A stretch of DNA of 64,000 nucleotides from Larix kaempferi (taxonomy: Eukaryota > Streptophyta > Pinopsida > Pinales > Pinaceae): the NCBI GenBank assembly GCA_027924585.1, contig BSBM01000047.1, positions 24,682,501 through 24,746,500 on the forward strand, in the 5' to 3' direction. Shown one piece after another: positions 35,349-47,383 of this stretch (the first letter of the stretch is position 1; every line of letters starts with the position of its first letter). The translations under genes and the position numbers were made by a program. The notes below the pieces were generated by a model. It was not told the origin of the DNA and did not search any database. It saw nothing but the letters and a program-made list of their open reading frames with translations.

Positions 35349-35444
35349 TAGGGTGTGAAAGAGCTAAACTCTGCAGTCAAGCCTTGAGCCTACGTTGATC
35401 CTGGGTGATTTAAGTTGAGCACAGTAATTGAAGAATAAAGGCTT

Positions 35445-35638
35445 CAATCTCAATAAGATCGGAAGACAGACTTGAAGGAAATTCGAAATTCAATACTTGC
35501 AAAGCCATGATTCTAAATATCCTGGAAGAGCATGATTTGGATGGATATGTATCCAATGTTGTTGAAGAGCCTACTACTAAAGCTATGCGCACTACTTTCA
35601 AGAAGAATAAATCCAAAGCAAAGAGAATGTGAGGAACC
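35445..35638 (+). pseudogene. gag: CopB gag, N-terminal part
   Basis: The frame reads SEDRLEGNSKFNTCKAMIL, then LEEHDLDGYVSNVVEEPTTK and MRTTFKKNKSKAKR, matching the start of Copia gag (compare CopA KLEDKLEGIENFWAWK). The chromovirus interrupts it at 35639; the frame resumes at 43528 as IIYDSMK after discounting one copy of the GAGAA target duplication. Confidence 0.8.
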
Positions 35639-36002
35639 TGCAACAATTAATTGATAAAATGCAAAATATATGAGATCGCAGAATATTTTTATTGATCGCA
35701 AGCCACTTCGAGGGGGAAACCTCCTTTGAGAAAGCTCAATACAAATAAATTCATGGTGATTTCATTGGCCTCAACACAAACTGATATACTAAGTCTAGGC
35801 ACCAATACTATGGGTCAATACCATGGGACAATACAAACCATGCATCAACAAATACTATGTGACGACTTACAAAGCATATGCGTCCAACAACAATAATACA
35901 AACTATGGATCAACAAATACTACGGGACGACTTACAAAGCATATGCGTCCAACAACAATATACTAACAAATTAAAGAGAAGGGCTGACATGGGTTCATAA
36001 CA
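35639..36002 (-). repeat. Chromovirus 3' LTR (left copy)
   Basis: It runs from TGTGAGGAACCTGCAAC to GGGTTCATAACA on plus. It contains a tandem duplication around CTTACAAAGCATATGCGTCC, also present in the other LTR. Confidence 0.93.
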
Positions 36003-36016
36003 TCCCATCCCCCTTA
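36003..36016 (-). other. Chromovirus polypurine tract
   Basis: The minus strand reads TAAGGGGGATGGGA immediately before the LTR start TGTTATGAACC. Confidence 0.85.
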
Positions 36017-36055
36017 GAAAAAGATTTGTCCTTAAAGCTTTAGATGTGGAAATTG

Positions 36056-37150
36056 TTACTGAATCTGAAGGAGTGGTTCCCATGTAGCATCCTCTGGTTG
36101 CATTCTGTGCCGCTGAATTAAGACCTTTGTGATAAAGCGAGAGCGAAGCTGACGAGTGTGCCTATTGAGGACATCCTCCAGCTCCAAAAGGATGGATTCT
36201 TCATTATCCAGTTCTTGTAAAATAGTTTGTACTCTGATGTTGGTGCCAAGAACTTTATTCAGACAAGAGACATTAAATACTGGATGAATCCGGGAAGAAG
36301 GAGGAAGTTCCAATTTATAAGCAATTGTCCCAATCTTTTGAAGAATCCTATATGGCCCATAGAACTTTCGAGCGATCTTATGACGACCTTTGAGTTTCAG
36401 GGAGGATTGCTTGTAAGGCTTGAGACGAAGAAAAACCATATCACTTGCTTGAAAAGTGCGCTCAGAACAATGTTGATCGTCTTGTTGCTTCATGTGATTT
36501 CTTGCCATGTGAAGATTGTCCCGCAAAATGAGAAGAATATGATCACGGTTTCGAAGGACCGTGTCAACTGCCTGAACTGGTGAACTGCTAGGGGTGTATG
36601 GAAGAAAAACTGGCGGTGCCTGACCATAGACTGCTTCATATGGAGTCATTTTAGAGGCAGTGTGGTAATACGTATTGTACCACCATTCAGCGAGAGGGAG
36701 CCACTTTTCCCACTAATGTTGTTGTTTAGAGGTGAAGCAACGAAGATAAGTTTCCAAGCATTTATTGATAATTTCAGTTTGACCATCTGTTTGTGGGTGA
36801 TACCATGAACTCATCTTCAGTTTGGTGCTAGTGTGGCGAAAGAGTTCTGTCCAAAAATTATTGGTGAAAGTCGCATCACAATCCAAGACAATGGAAGAAG
36901 GGATTCCATGAAGACGAAAGATCTGGTCTAGAAAAATTTGAGCGACTGAGGAGGCTATATAGGGATGGCTGAGAGCACAAAAATGACTATATTTGGAGAG
37001 GCAATCAACCACAACCAAGATCATTGTCTTCCCTCCAGATTTAGGGAGCCCTTCAATGAAATCCATAGAAATATCTGTCCAAATCCATGTAGGTATGGGC
37101 AAGGGTTCGAGCAATCCCAGAAGGAGGGTTGTGTCACCCTTATTGCGCTA
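36056..37150 (-). pseudogene. Chromovirus integrase with C-terminal chromodomain
   Basis: The core reads WIWTDISMDFIEGLPKS, VVVDCLSKYSHF, SIVLDCDATFTNNFW and YHPQTDGQTEIINK, giving the D, D and E of the DDE triad. A second open part (36649-36056) has LAEWWYNT-type text upstream, MTPYEAVYGQAPP, the GPY-like motif FYGPYRILQKIG and a C-terminal chromodomain-like end (LLELEDVLNRHTRQL to ATWEPLLQIQ). The chromodomain is thought to steer insertion toward heterochromatin. Stops at 37148 and 36713 are both TAG where the family has Gln. Confidence 0.85.
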
Positions 37151-39007
37151 GCAGGTATCACATCTAGCCACCATTTGTTGAATTGTCCTTTTCATTCCCT
37201 GCCAAAAGAAGTTACGCCGTGCCCGCTCATACGTTTTGAGAAACCCAAAGTGCCTTGCCGATGGAGAAGCATGGAATTCATAGAAGACAACCTGTTGAAG
37301 ATTTGTGCTATGGGGAAGCACCAGATGACCCTTGTATCTCAAGGAAGCACCATCCCAAGAGTAATGTGGTATAATAGAAGGGTTGTTGGCCAAGCGTTGG
37401 ATGATTTGAGATAATGAATATTCATTGACATATCCCTGTTGAACAGATTGCAACCAATTTGGAATAGGCATAGAAATAGCTGAAAGAGAAACTTGGTCAT
37501 CAAATGTGCGAGAAAGAGCATCCGCCACAATATTGTCCTTACCCTTCTTGTAAGTGATCTCATAGTCATAACCCATGCGTTTTCTAACCCATTTTTTTTG
37601 TGCTAGGGAGGATACACGTTGTTCCAGGAAATATTTTAGACTCTAGTGAACAGTCTTGATGCAGAAATGATTCCCTAATAGGTATGGTCGCCACTTCTAT
37701 ATTGCATGCAAAATAGACATCATTTCTTTCTCATATGTAGAGGCAGCTAAATTCTTACCTGAAAGGGATTTGCTGGTGAATGCAATGGGATTTTCATCTT
37801 GAAGGAGAACAACACCAAGTCCATTGTCGTAAGCATCACTCTCAATAGTGAAGGGATTGGAAAAATCGGGCATAGCTAGAACATGTGTAGTACACATAGC
37901 TTGTTTCAGTTTGTCAAATGCACACTCAGTAGCATGTGCCCATGTAAAAGAATCATTTTTCAATAGGGAAGTTAATGGAGCCGCAATCTTCCCATAATCC
38001 TTGACAAACTTGCGGTAGTAACTAGTCAACCCCAAAAAACCACAAAGGCTCTTGAGTGTTTGAGGATGCGGCCAATTGTTCATGGCAGCGATTTTGGCAG
38101 GATCCACGTGAACCCCTTGTGCTGAAATAATGTGCCTGAGATACTCTAATTTATTCTGTCCAAAAGCACATTTAGACTGTTTGGCATGGACATGATGGTC
38201 AAAGAAAAGTTGCATTACAATATCTAGATGTTGGATATGTTCAACCCATGTTTTACTGTAGATGAAGATATCATCAAAGAAGACCAGAATGAATTTCTGC
38301 AAGTAGGGTCAGAATATTTTATTCATCAATGCCTGGAATGTGGAAGGAACATTAGTGAGGCCAAAGGGCATGACCAAAAACTCATAGTGGTCATCATGTG
38401 TGTGGAATGTTGTTTTAGGGATATCATCATCATGAACCTGAATTTGATGATACCCAAAACGAAGATCCAACTTGGAGAAAAATTGAGCACCATGAAGCTC
38501 ATCAACAACCAGAATTGGAAACTTATCCTTGATTGTGAGGTGATTAAGTGCTCTGAAGTCAATGCAGAGGTGCCATGACCCATATTTTTTGCAGACAAGA
38601 AGAACTGGTGAAGAAAATGAACTAGTGCTTAGGCGAATAATACCTTGCTTCAGTAAGTCCCGAACGAGCATTTCAATCTCTGTTTTTTGGTGAAATGGGT
38701 AGCGATAAGGCCTGATGTTGGGAGGAATGCTTCCAGGAAGGAGCTGAATACGATGGTCATCTGGCCTTGAAGGTGGAAATCTCACTGGTTCAACAAAGAC
38801 ACCTGTATATCGATCCGGAATTTGTTGTAGATCCAAAGGAGTAGTGGATACCGCTGATGGTTGCATCTGAATGGAATGGATCTGAACAATGACACCATGT
38901 GAATTCTTCTTAAAGAGTTTCTCCATGCGATGTGAACTGATGATGCTGAGATACCCTGGTTGTAATCCTATCAATGTGTGTTTTTTTCCATTGGGTGAAA
39001 AATGCAT
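37148..39007 (-). pseudogene. Chromovirus reverse transcriptase and RNase H
   Basis: RT text includes RPYRYPFHQKTEIEMLVRDL, SKLDLRFGYHQIQV, VMPFGLTNVPSTFQ and the catalytic VFFDDIFIYS. RNase H starts near 37870 (FTIESDAYDNGLGVVL, AFTSKSLSG, YEKEMMSILHAI) and continues past stops to GYDYEITYKKGKDNIVADAL. An H2C2 region (GFLKTYERARRNFFW to ARCDTC) ends at 37148. Internal stops are at 38309 (TGA), 37697 (TAG) and 37643 (TAG). Catalytic Asp residues remain readable. Confidence 0.87.
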
Positions 39008-39025
39008 CTAAAGTTCAGCAAAATC

Positions 39026-39325
39026 TCATAAGACGGGGCCAAGTGTGCGTAGCCATTGAGCACCCAAAACCACATCACATCCGCCTAAGGTCAAAGCAAA
39101 CATGTCAGAGAGCAGGTTATAATCTCCCATAGAGAGACGCACATTGCGACACTTCCCTTTGCAAGGTAAGGTGCCCCCATTGGCAACCATGACTTCAAAG
39201 TTGGAGCAAGGATGGACAAAACTATCATCCTGTTTGGCGATCCAAGGGTCAATGAAGTTATGAGTGCTACCAGAATCAATGAATATTGTAAGATGAAGCT
39301 TCTTGAAGTAACCCCTGACCCGCAT
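39026..39325 (-). pseudogene. Chromovirus aspartic protease
   Basis: An open 100-codon stretch with IFIDSGSTHNFID (catalytic DSG), GGTLPCKGKC and LGGCDVVLGAQWLRTLG, the standard retropepsin signatures of plant Ty3/Gypsy elements. It would cleave the gag-pol precursor in the particle. The frame ends shortly before the RT frame at 39007. Confidence 0.85.
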
Positions 39326-39425
39326 TGTTTGGGGGGTGGTGACTCCGGCTAAAGCATGAAGAGATATCTCTGGGTGGTCGTCTTGAGACGGAGGGTCAAT
39401 AGGCGGCTCTTAAATGTCGACCTGA

Positions 39426-40379
39426 TCATCTATTATATCTGGAGCTTTCTTCACCAATTTCAGAGGCAGGAGGATAATACACATCTAAGAGATAAAGCTT
39501 TTGCTCAACACATCTATGTCCTCGAGTGATTTTCTCATCACAATTATAACAAATCCCTTTTTCTTTGCGTGCCTGCATCTCTGTTTCAGACAAATGCTTG
39601 ATAGGAGTTGGTCGAGGAGCTGGAGGGATGGGAGGTCGTTGAGAAACCATATTTCTAAAGGGAACAAAAGTGGGTTTGGAGCGCTGTTGGGCTGCGATCT
39701 TGTCTTCTGCCAACTTAGCCAACCCCAAGGCTTCCATCATTGTGTTGGGATAGAACATTTTGACCTCAGAGTGGATTGCATCCTTTAGACCGCTGATTAA
39801 ACAAATCCTTTAGAAGTCATCAAGCAATCCTTTGGTGTGCTTAACTAGTTTTTCAAATTCGGTTTGATACTCTCTCACAGTGCCAATTGGGAGAATTTTA
39901 GTGAGGGCTCCTTTGAAGTCATCAAAAGCACTAGAACCAAATCGTTGCAAAAGGAGCTGGCAAAAATCTGGCCATTTTGGCTCTTCATGAGCCTTGATGT
40001 ACCAACGGTACCATTGAAGAGCTTCATGTTTCAAATGAAAGGATGCAAGTGGAACTTTGGTGACATCAAAAGTATTATGCAAATTGAAATATTGTTCTGC
40101 CCGATAGATCCATCCAGTCGGATCAGTACCATTGAAGCGAGGAAAATCAAGCTTCGGACCACGGAAATTGCTGGAAGAAGAGAACCCATTGTCTGAAGAA
40201 GACTTTGACTGTCGTTTATTGTTCATGGCCGAATGCTGAAGATGGAGGCCGAGAAATTTTTCATCCAAATCCTGGAATTTGGTTTTGAGGGCTGCAAGTT
40301 CTTCCTCCATCGTTTTTTCTCCTGCTCGGGTGACAACCATAACCAGGAGTTTTTTTTTTTTGAGTGGGTAGAAAGTCAA
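39426..40379 (-). pseudogene. gag: Chromovirus gag
   Basis: The N-terminal part (40379-39810) has a coiled-coil-like start (EEELAALKTKFQDLDEKF), then the gag core (RGPKLDFPRFNGTDPTGWIY, RAEQYFNLH, FDDFKGALTKI). After a TAA at 39810 the same frame continues with KMFYPNTMMEALGLAKLAED and the zinc knuckle CYNCDEKITRGHRC (39640-39540), followed by EQKLYLLDVY. This knuckle spacing is typical of plant chromoviruses. The preferred initiator is the Met of MVVTRAGEKT rather than the first ATG. Confidence 0.85.
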
Positions 40380-40646
40380 AAACAGAAACTGTTTTAGTAA
40401 AATAAAATTTGGATTTGGGAAAAAAATTGATGGGTAATTTGGGTTTGACTAGGTGTTGGACACTTTCGAATGGACAGGGAAGTAGAAAAGGGGGATTTCA
40501 GAAGGGGGGTGAAGGAATGAGAAAATTTGGCAGAGAGGGACAAAGAAGCAGAAATAGGAAATGAACACTGTGGTAAAATTTGAAGGCGATAGGGTGAAAA
40601 TCGAAGAAGTTATGGCAAACCCTAAAAATAGACAAATGTGAGATTT

Positions 40647-40997
40647 CTAGGTTTGAGAAGTGGAATTTGGGATAGGGTCCTCAGGAATGAAATATGTAGA
40701 ATGAGATTGCAAGGGTGTCAGGGAAGTTTCAAGGGAAACGAAGTTAAAACAAGGGAGATATGGCGACGACGCGGAAGGATCTGCAACGACATAGAACAGA
40801 TCAACAACAAATGGATCTGCAACAGTGCTGAAGGGATCGACAACAGATGGATCTACAATGGTGCAGAAGTGATCGGCGACAGATGGATATGCAACAGTGC
40901 TGAAGTGATCGACAACAGTTCTGGACAGAGGAAATCTACGATTTATCAACTGAAAATAGATAGGGACCTGCTGGCCAGATTTTCTGAATGAGGCCAA
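40647..40997 (-). CDS. Small leader reading frame with 12-residue repeats
   Basis: On the coding strand of the chromovirus, upstream of gag, a 116-codon frame is open. Its middle consists of four imperfect 12-residue repeats of the type VVDHFSTVAYPS, encoded by a ~36 bp tandem repeat (40775-40925; core GATCGACAACAGATGGAT on plus). No family is recognised. It may be a translated minisatellite without function. Confidence 0.3.
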   Translation of the reverse strand: MASFRKSGQQVPIYFQLINRRFPLSRTVVDHFSTVAYPSVADHFCTIVDPSVVDPFSTVADPFVVDLFYVVADPSASSPYLPCFNFVSLETSLTPLQSHSTYFIPEDPIPNSTSQT

Positions 40998-41029
40998 CTA
41001 AAAAGAACTAACCCATACAAGGCGCTTAC

Positions 41030-42700
41030 TGCAGCCCCTGGTATGTTTGATATGGCTAATTCTCGCGGGAACAAAGGCCCCGCCGCCTTTGTAGGTTTCC
41101 TCTCTAAAATAGAGAGTCACAATTAAATCTTAATACTTTTCCTAAAAAATATTTTACAATGAAAAACTAAGTTTAAAGCAGATGCAAATTTCAAAACACA
41201 AAACACACAGCTTTAACAGCTACTAAACTGTAGCTTTCCATTTATGAAACAAAACTAAATTTTAATTTAAAACTAAAATTAAACTAATCTATTAAGAGCA
41301 TGATTAATATAATTGTGATGTATGATATGTATGATTTAATTACAATTTACTTTAAAGAAATTTAAAATAAACTATAATTCTTAAAGCATATTAATATTTC
41401 AAAACAAGTAATTAAAAAAATAACTACTAATTCAAATTATTCAAATTACTCATTACATCATACCTGTTAAACACAATAAAATTAACCATTATTCAAATTA
41501 CTCATTACATCATACCTGTTAAACACAATAAAATTAACCATTGAAGACAAATAAACACAAAGGTTAAATGTATAAATGAACAAAGAAATTGTGTTTAAGT
41601 CAAATCCAAGTGAATGAAGAAATAACAGTAATAAAATACAGTCTTGCTATGAGAGTTGAAGAAGTCTTAGAACATTAGCAATGCCTAGTTACAAATATAT
41701 CTAGATGATATAAATCATAAATGTTTCTTCATAATTTACATTTGTTGATGACATGATCCTATAATCTGGTAATCTAGTGATCTTCTATAAGTGCATACTC
41801 ATTCGTAGCTTAAATATTTCGAGAACAACCCTCCTTGCACGATTTATGGCTTCTTGACCGGCTCAAATTTCTCTACCGGTGACCCAATCTTGGGGTCACT
41901 CGTCATATGATAACATTCAAATATTTTTACCTTCATTCTCGATTTGCAGACTTCCATTACCAAAGTTGCATGTGCAAACATAAAAGAAACAAATAATTGT
42001 AGTCTCCGCTGAAATAATATGACATTACTTTCAAACCGGAAGTATCTTTGAAAATTGTAGTTTCAACTTTTTATTTGCAAGAATTTGGTGAATGCAGGTC
42101 CGTGGCTCTTTTTATGAATAAAGGACAAATGATAACAATTTTTTAGTTTCCTTACAACGCGTGGCAACTATTTCCTAGGACTCCATCTTCCAATTTGTTC
42201 AAAACAAGCTTTAAAAACTTTTAGGCTACCTTTCAAACATTTGAAATCTCAATGCTCAATAGATAAATGACAATATTAAATTCAATTAAAAGGTGACGAA
42301 GCATTTCTCAAAATTGTTTGTAAAGAATAATATTAAACTTGGAGAAACATAAAAAGTGAAATCATAATACATAGTCTCCAAAGATTTTTATTTTATTTAA
42401 TCCAATCTTTATTCTTAAAAACGCTTGCCTTTTTTTCCCTTTTTCATAAATATTTGAAATAGAAGTAATTTAATGAAGTTCAGATTCATGTAAAATTGAT
42501 ATTAATACAAGTATACATGAAATAAAAGTTTAAAAGGTAAAAGAATTTTGATAAAATTTCCAAAAACCTTCATGACCACTAAAGAAAAAGAAGTGGAGAG
42601 AGTTGAAATCCAATCAAAAAGATAGCGAAACCAATGAACAAATCAACCAAGAAAAATTAAAAAAAAAACAAAGGTCAACTATTTACAAAAATTATATCGG
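41030..42700. other. AT-rich, non-coding part of the long chromovirus leader
   Basis: No conserved protein or LTR is seen. A 52 bp unit (ATTCAAATTACTCATTACAT and following) is tandemly duplicated at 41439 and 41491. The block is much more AT-rich than its neighbours and may be an insertion between primer-binding site and gag, but I found no target duplication. Confidence 0.45.
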
Positions 42701-43133
42701 CTCCTTTGATTTTACAAAATTAAGGGGAAGTTGTTGGGGGTGCCAACAGGACCTCAGGTATGCTCGGCTTCCTAACGGTTCAGGGGATTCACTCGGCCAC
42801 CAATGCTGTCTGACGGCTTGTGTATTGGGGTAGTACCCCTCACTCCACAGCTTAGGTAAAACTGATAACCGCTTTGCCACAAACGATAGCTCTTGGTTTA
42901 CCTCACGAGTGGGAACTAGTCAATCAGGTAGGGGTCGTTGCCTTTTTCGTTAGTAGGTCCTCTCAATGGGTTAGCTAATTCGGGGTTCATGTGGTACTCC
43001 TCACAATGAGTTTTAGAGCTTATGCCCAAGTACTTCCCATAGTTAAGCAGATAGGGATTATTCCCAGATCCGAACCTACAACAGATGCGAAAAAAAAATT
43101 GGCAGAAATTTCACCCAATGAGCCCAAGAAAGT

Positions 43134-43145
43134 GCTCTGATACCA
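43134..43145 (-). other. Chromovirus primer-binding site
   Basis: The minus strand reads TGGTATCAGAGC, a perfect initiator Met tRNA complement, two bases after the LTR end. Confidence 0.9.
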
Positions 43146-43147
43146 TA

Positions 43148-43522
43148 TGTGAGGAACCTGCAACAATTAATTGATAAAATGCATAATATATGAGATCACA
43201 GAATATTTGTATTGATCACAGGCCACTTCGAGGGAGCAACCTCCTTTGAGCAAGCTCAATACAAATAACTTCACGGTGCCTTCATTGGCCTCAACACAAA
43301 CTTATATACTAAGTCCAGGCGCCAATACTATGAGTCAATACCATGGGCCAATACAAACTATGGATCAACAAATACTATAGGACGACTTACAAAGCATATG
43401 CGTCCAACAATAATAATACAAACTATGGATAAACAAATACGATGGGACGACTTACAAAGCATATGCATCCAACAACAATATACTAACAAAGTAAAGAGAA
43501 GGGTTAACATGGGTTCCTGACA
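43148..43522 (-). repeat. Chromovirus 5' LTR (right copy)
   Basis: It runs from TGTGAGGAACCTGCAAC to GGGTTCCTGACA on plus, followed by the target duplication GAGAA. Similar to the left copy with scattered substitutions, so the element is old enough to have diverged. Confidence 0.93.
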
Positions 43523-43527
43523 GAGAA

Positions 43528-44180
43528 TCATTTATGATTCCATGAAATAAAATTTGATTCTTGTGATTACTCCATTGAATAATGCAAAGGAATGATTCAA
43601 CACTTTTACCAATATTTATGAGAAGAAGGCTCCCATTCAGAAGAGAGCCTTGAAGAACAAACTTCGTAATCTGAACATGGAGAAGGATGAAGCTGTTGCT
43701 TCCTTCTTCAAAAATATTCTCAAGTAAGAGATCAACTCTTGAGTATTGGTGTAACTGTTGATGATGATGATCTGATATAGACTGTTGTCAATGGTATTCC
43801 ATCTTCATGAGAGACATTCTTGGCTGCTGTAAATGGTCAATAAGTACAACCAAACTTTGAAATACTATGGCATGATTGCCTATAAGAAGAAGGGAGAACT
43901 CAAACAAAAAAATGCTTCTTGCAAAGAAGAGAACCTTGTTCATACGACACGGATGAAGAGAGAAAATAAATCATTTTCTTAGAAGAAGTTTCCTCATCAA
44001 AAGGAAAAATAATACAACAAGAACTTTGATAAGTCTAAAGTTAAATTCTTCAATTGCAATAAGAAGGGCCAATTTGCAAGAGACTTCCGTACAAAGCAAA
44101 GATGAAAGTTCAAGGGTAGGTTTCATGCTTCTATTGCTATAGAAGATGAACCTACAATAAATTTCTTCCAATGATCAGGA
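43528..44180 (+). pseudogene. gag: CopB gag, C-terminal part
   Basis: Starts directly after the chromovirus target site and reads IIYDSMK-stop-NLILVITP, NIYEKKAPIQKRALKNKLRN and MEKDEAVASFFKNILK. The zinc knuckle near 44050 is degenerate (FFNCNKKGQFARDF): two Cys and the His of CX2CX4HX4C are lost. Several stops. Confidence 0.75.
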
Positions 44181-44199
44181 GACAAGAAAGGAGTACTAT

Positions 44200-47100
44200 A
44201 TTGTCTCATCCATATCTGTATACATTACCACTAGTGCTGAGACATGGTTGGTGGATAGTGGCGCATCCAAAAACATGAATAGATATAGGAGCGCTATCAC
44301 ATATTTGAAGAAAAATAAGTTCTCTTGTTAGGTGGAGCTTGGAGATAATACTACCTATTCGATCCAAGGAGTTGGGTCCACTTCTTTTCAGTTGGATTCA
44401 TGAGATGTACTGGATGTTGATGAAATTCTGTTTGTTCCTGGTTTGAATAAGAACCTCCTATCTATTTCAGTTCTAGAAGATAAAGGATTTAGAGTAATAT
44501 TTATGGACAATAAAGCGCTCTTGTGGCCTAATAATATAGACTTGAACTCTGCATTTGTAATTGGAGTTTGAGAGGGAGGTCTCTACAAAGTTCCTGGAAA
44601 TCTCATTCAAGCCATGATCCATGACATAGTCAATCCTTGTGAACTGTGGCATAGGAGGCTTGGTCATATTCATTTCAAATCGCTACTTGGCTTGTAGAAT
44701 ATGGTAAAAGGAATGAATGTGTTTCAATCTGAACATGATGGTATTTGTAGAGGTTGTGCTCTTGTTAAGAAGACCAAGAAGAGCTTTCCAAGTAGTACCA
44801 AAATATCCAAAGGGTTCTTGGACTTAATACATTATGATCTATGTGTTCCTATGTCATCACCATCCTTGAGTGGTTATTTGTACTATGTTCTTTCTATAGA
44901 TGACTTCTCTTGCAAGTATTGGATATATTCTTTGAAGGAAAAGAGTGAAACTTTCAACAAGTTTCAAGAGTTTAAAGCACTGGTTTAGAATTAGACTAAA
45001 AAGCACATTCATGCTTTGAGATCTGATAATGGAGGATATTTTGAGTCTTGTGACTTTACTGACTTCTACAGAGAGGTAGGGATAAGAATACAATTGACTG
45101 TACCTTACAACCCCCAACAAAATGGGGTTGCTGAAAGAAAGAACAGAACAATTTGTGAGGCTGCGAAAGCTATGATTTGTGATTAGGATCTAACCACTTC
45201 CTTATGGGCAGAATACTCCAACATTGCTATTATATATAGAACATAAGTCCATGTATTATCCTGGGAGAAAATACTCATGAAGAAGTTTTCACTGGTGAAA
45301 AACCAGATGTTGGACACTTGAATATTTTCGGTTGTCTTGTCTACATTCATGTGCCAAAAGAGAAGAGTACAAAGATGGATCCATTCAGAAAGAAAGACAC
45401 ATTTGTTGGATATAGAGAATACTCTAAAGCTAATAGAATCTATGTTCCAGGACAAAGGCACATTGAATTCAACAGAGATGTAACATTTCACGAAGAAGCT
45501 TCCTTCAAGCGCTCTAAAGAAATTCAATGTGATTCGGATATGGAGGAGCATGAGACTCACATGATAGAGGATCTAGATTCTAATTCTCCCCATTCAGATG
45601 TTGAGAGGGAAAATCCAGAAGAGTCCTTAGATATGCTTAATCCTAAAGAGCCAGTAGAACTGGTAGAAAGATCTCTTGATGAACCTCCTACAAAGAGGAT
45701 ATCTACCCAATGTCAAGACATTCTACAAGAGGCAAAAAAACATGGAGCACCACCAGGAACATTCAGAGAGAGAAGGAGACCTGAAATATTTTCAGGATAT
45801 GTATCTCAGATGAGTCACATAAATGATTCGGAAACCACAACCTATGAGGAAGTTGCTAAGTAGTAGGTATGGAAAGATTTCATGGTGGAAGAATACAAAT
45901 CCATCATTCAAAATGATGTGTGGGAAGTGGTTCCTAAACCGGAAGGAAAATCTATAGTAAAATCCAAGTGGATTTATAAAATAAATCATGTAGTTGATGG
46001 AAGTATTGAAAACTATTAAGAAATATTTGTGGCTCATGGTTTCTCACAGAAAGAAGAGATAGACTATGATGAGACATTCACTTTTGTGACCAGGTACACC
46101 ACTATTCGAGCCATCATTTTCGTTGCCTCAGTTATGGGGTGGAAACTTTACCAGACGGATGTGAAGACTACCTTTCTCAATGGTGAAGTTGAGGAAGAAG
46201 TATACATACAACAACTTGATGGATTTGTAGTTCATGGGAAGGAGTCCCATGTATGCAAACTTGAGAAATCCTTGTATGAGCTTAAGCAAGACGCAAGGTC
46301 TTGGTATTCGAGGATTGACAACTATTTTCAGAGCTTGGGATTCTCCAAAAGTGAAGATGACCCAACCTAGACTTCAAGGTTGTGAAGAACCAACCACCGA
46401 TCTTGGTTCTCTATGTTGATGACTTGTTCCTTATTGGAGAGGAACAACAGATAGCTCGGTGCAAGAGGGAGCTCACGTTTGACTTTGAAATGAAAGACTT
46501 AGGTCTTATGCACTATTTTCTTGGTCTAGAAGTTTGGAAAAGGAAATATGAGATCTTTCTTTCACAAGGAAAGTAGACAGTTGATGTGTTGTGCAAATTT
46601 GGTATGATGGATTGTAAGTTCATGTCTACACCAATGGTGTTTAATATGAAGAAACTACATGAGTCATATTTCAGATCGGATCTAGTAGATCCTACCATGT
46701 ATAGATAGCTCATTGGTTCCTTGATGTATTTGATACATACTAGACCAAACATATGTTATGATGTGAGTATCTTGAGTTAGTTCATGTCTGAGCCAAGACA
46801 TAGACATTGGGTTTCTTCCAAGTATGTGCTTAGATACCTTCGAGGTACTATTGGTTATGGAATAATATATGCTTCCAGTGGTGGAGTGATGCTACTTGGA
46901 TATGCCAAATCTGACTGGGGTGGTAGTATTGTGGACCGAAAGAGTATATCCAGATATTGTTTTATCTTGGGATCAACTATGATTTCTTAGTCCAACAGGA
47001 AGCAGGGCTCCATAGCCCAGAGTACTACAGAAGTAGAGTATATTGCAACCAGTAATTCTTGCCGAGAATCAGTGTGGCTTGGGAAGCTACTTGTTGGGCT

Positions 47101-47370
47101 ATTCGGGGACAATCTTGAGACTACTGTCATTCGTTCTGATAATTAGAGCTACATTAAGCTCTCATAAAACCCTATGTTTCATGACAAGTCGAAACACATT
47201 GAGATGAAAATTGAAATATCACTACATTCAAAGACATGGTCCATAGAGGTGTTGTAAGACTTCAGTACATGGATACTGATGAGAAGATAGCATATGTTGA
47301 CAAAGCCTATGTCCTTGACTAAGTATAGGTACTTCCAAGACAAGCTTGGCATGGCAGATAATGACTCCCT
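44200..47370 (+). pseudogene. pol: CopB pol (protease, integrase, RT, RNase H)
   Basis: Protease WLVDSGASKNMN at about 44247. Integrase zinc region LWHRRLGHIHFKSLL to CRGCALVKK, core LIHYDLCVP, ALRSDNGGYFES and NGVAERKNRTI (45123). After a conserved linker (NIFGCLVYIHVPKEKSTKMD) RT runs 45880-46760 with DVKTTFLNGEVEEEVYIQQ and LYVDDLFLIG (46410). RNase H text GYAKSDWGGSIVDRKS and QSTTEVEYIATS lies at 46900-47060. There are roughly twenty stops or frame changes. Relative to CopA the order is the same and the sequence clearly related but distinct. Confidence 0.88.
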
Positions 47371-47374
47371 CACT

Positions 47375-47383
47375 GAGAGGGAG
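47375..47383 (+). other. CopB polypurine tract
   Basis: GAGAGGGAG immediately before TGTTAAAGTTACAAC, the first bases of the 3' LTR. Confidence 0.85.

Larger units (their letters stand above)
35639..43522 (-). mobile_element. Complete Ty3/Gypsy chromovirus inserted in CopB
   Basis: 7884 bp, minus orientation, LTRs at 35639-36002 (364 bp) and 43148-43522 (375 bp), target duplication GAGAA (35634-35638 and 43523-43527). Primer-binding site at 43134-43145, polypurine tract at about 36003-36016. Domain order on the minus strand is gag, protease, RT, RNase H, integrase, chromodomain. Gag-pol has about six in-frame stops. An unusually long leader (40380-43133) precedes gag. Confidence 0.93.
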
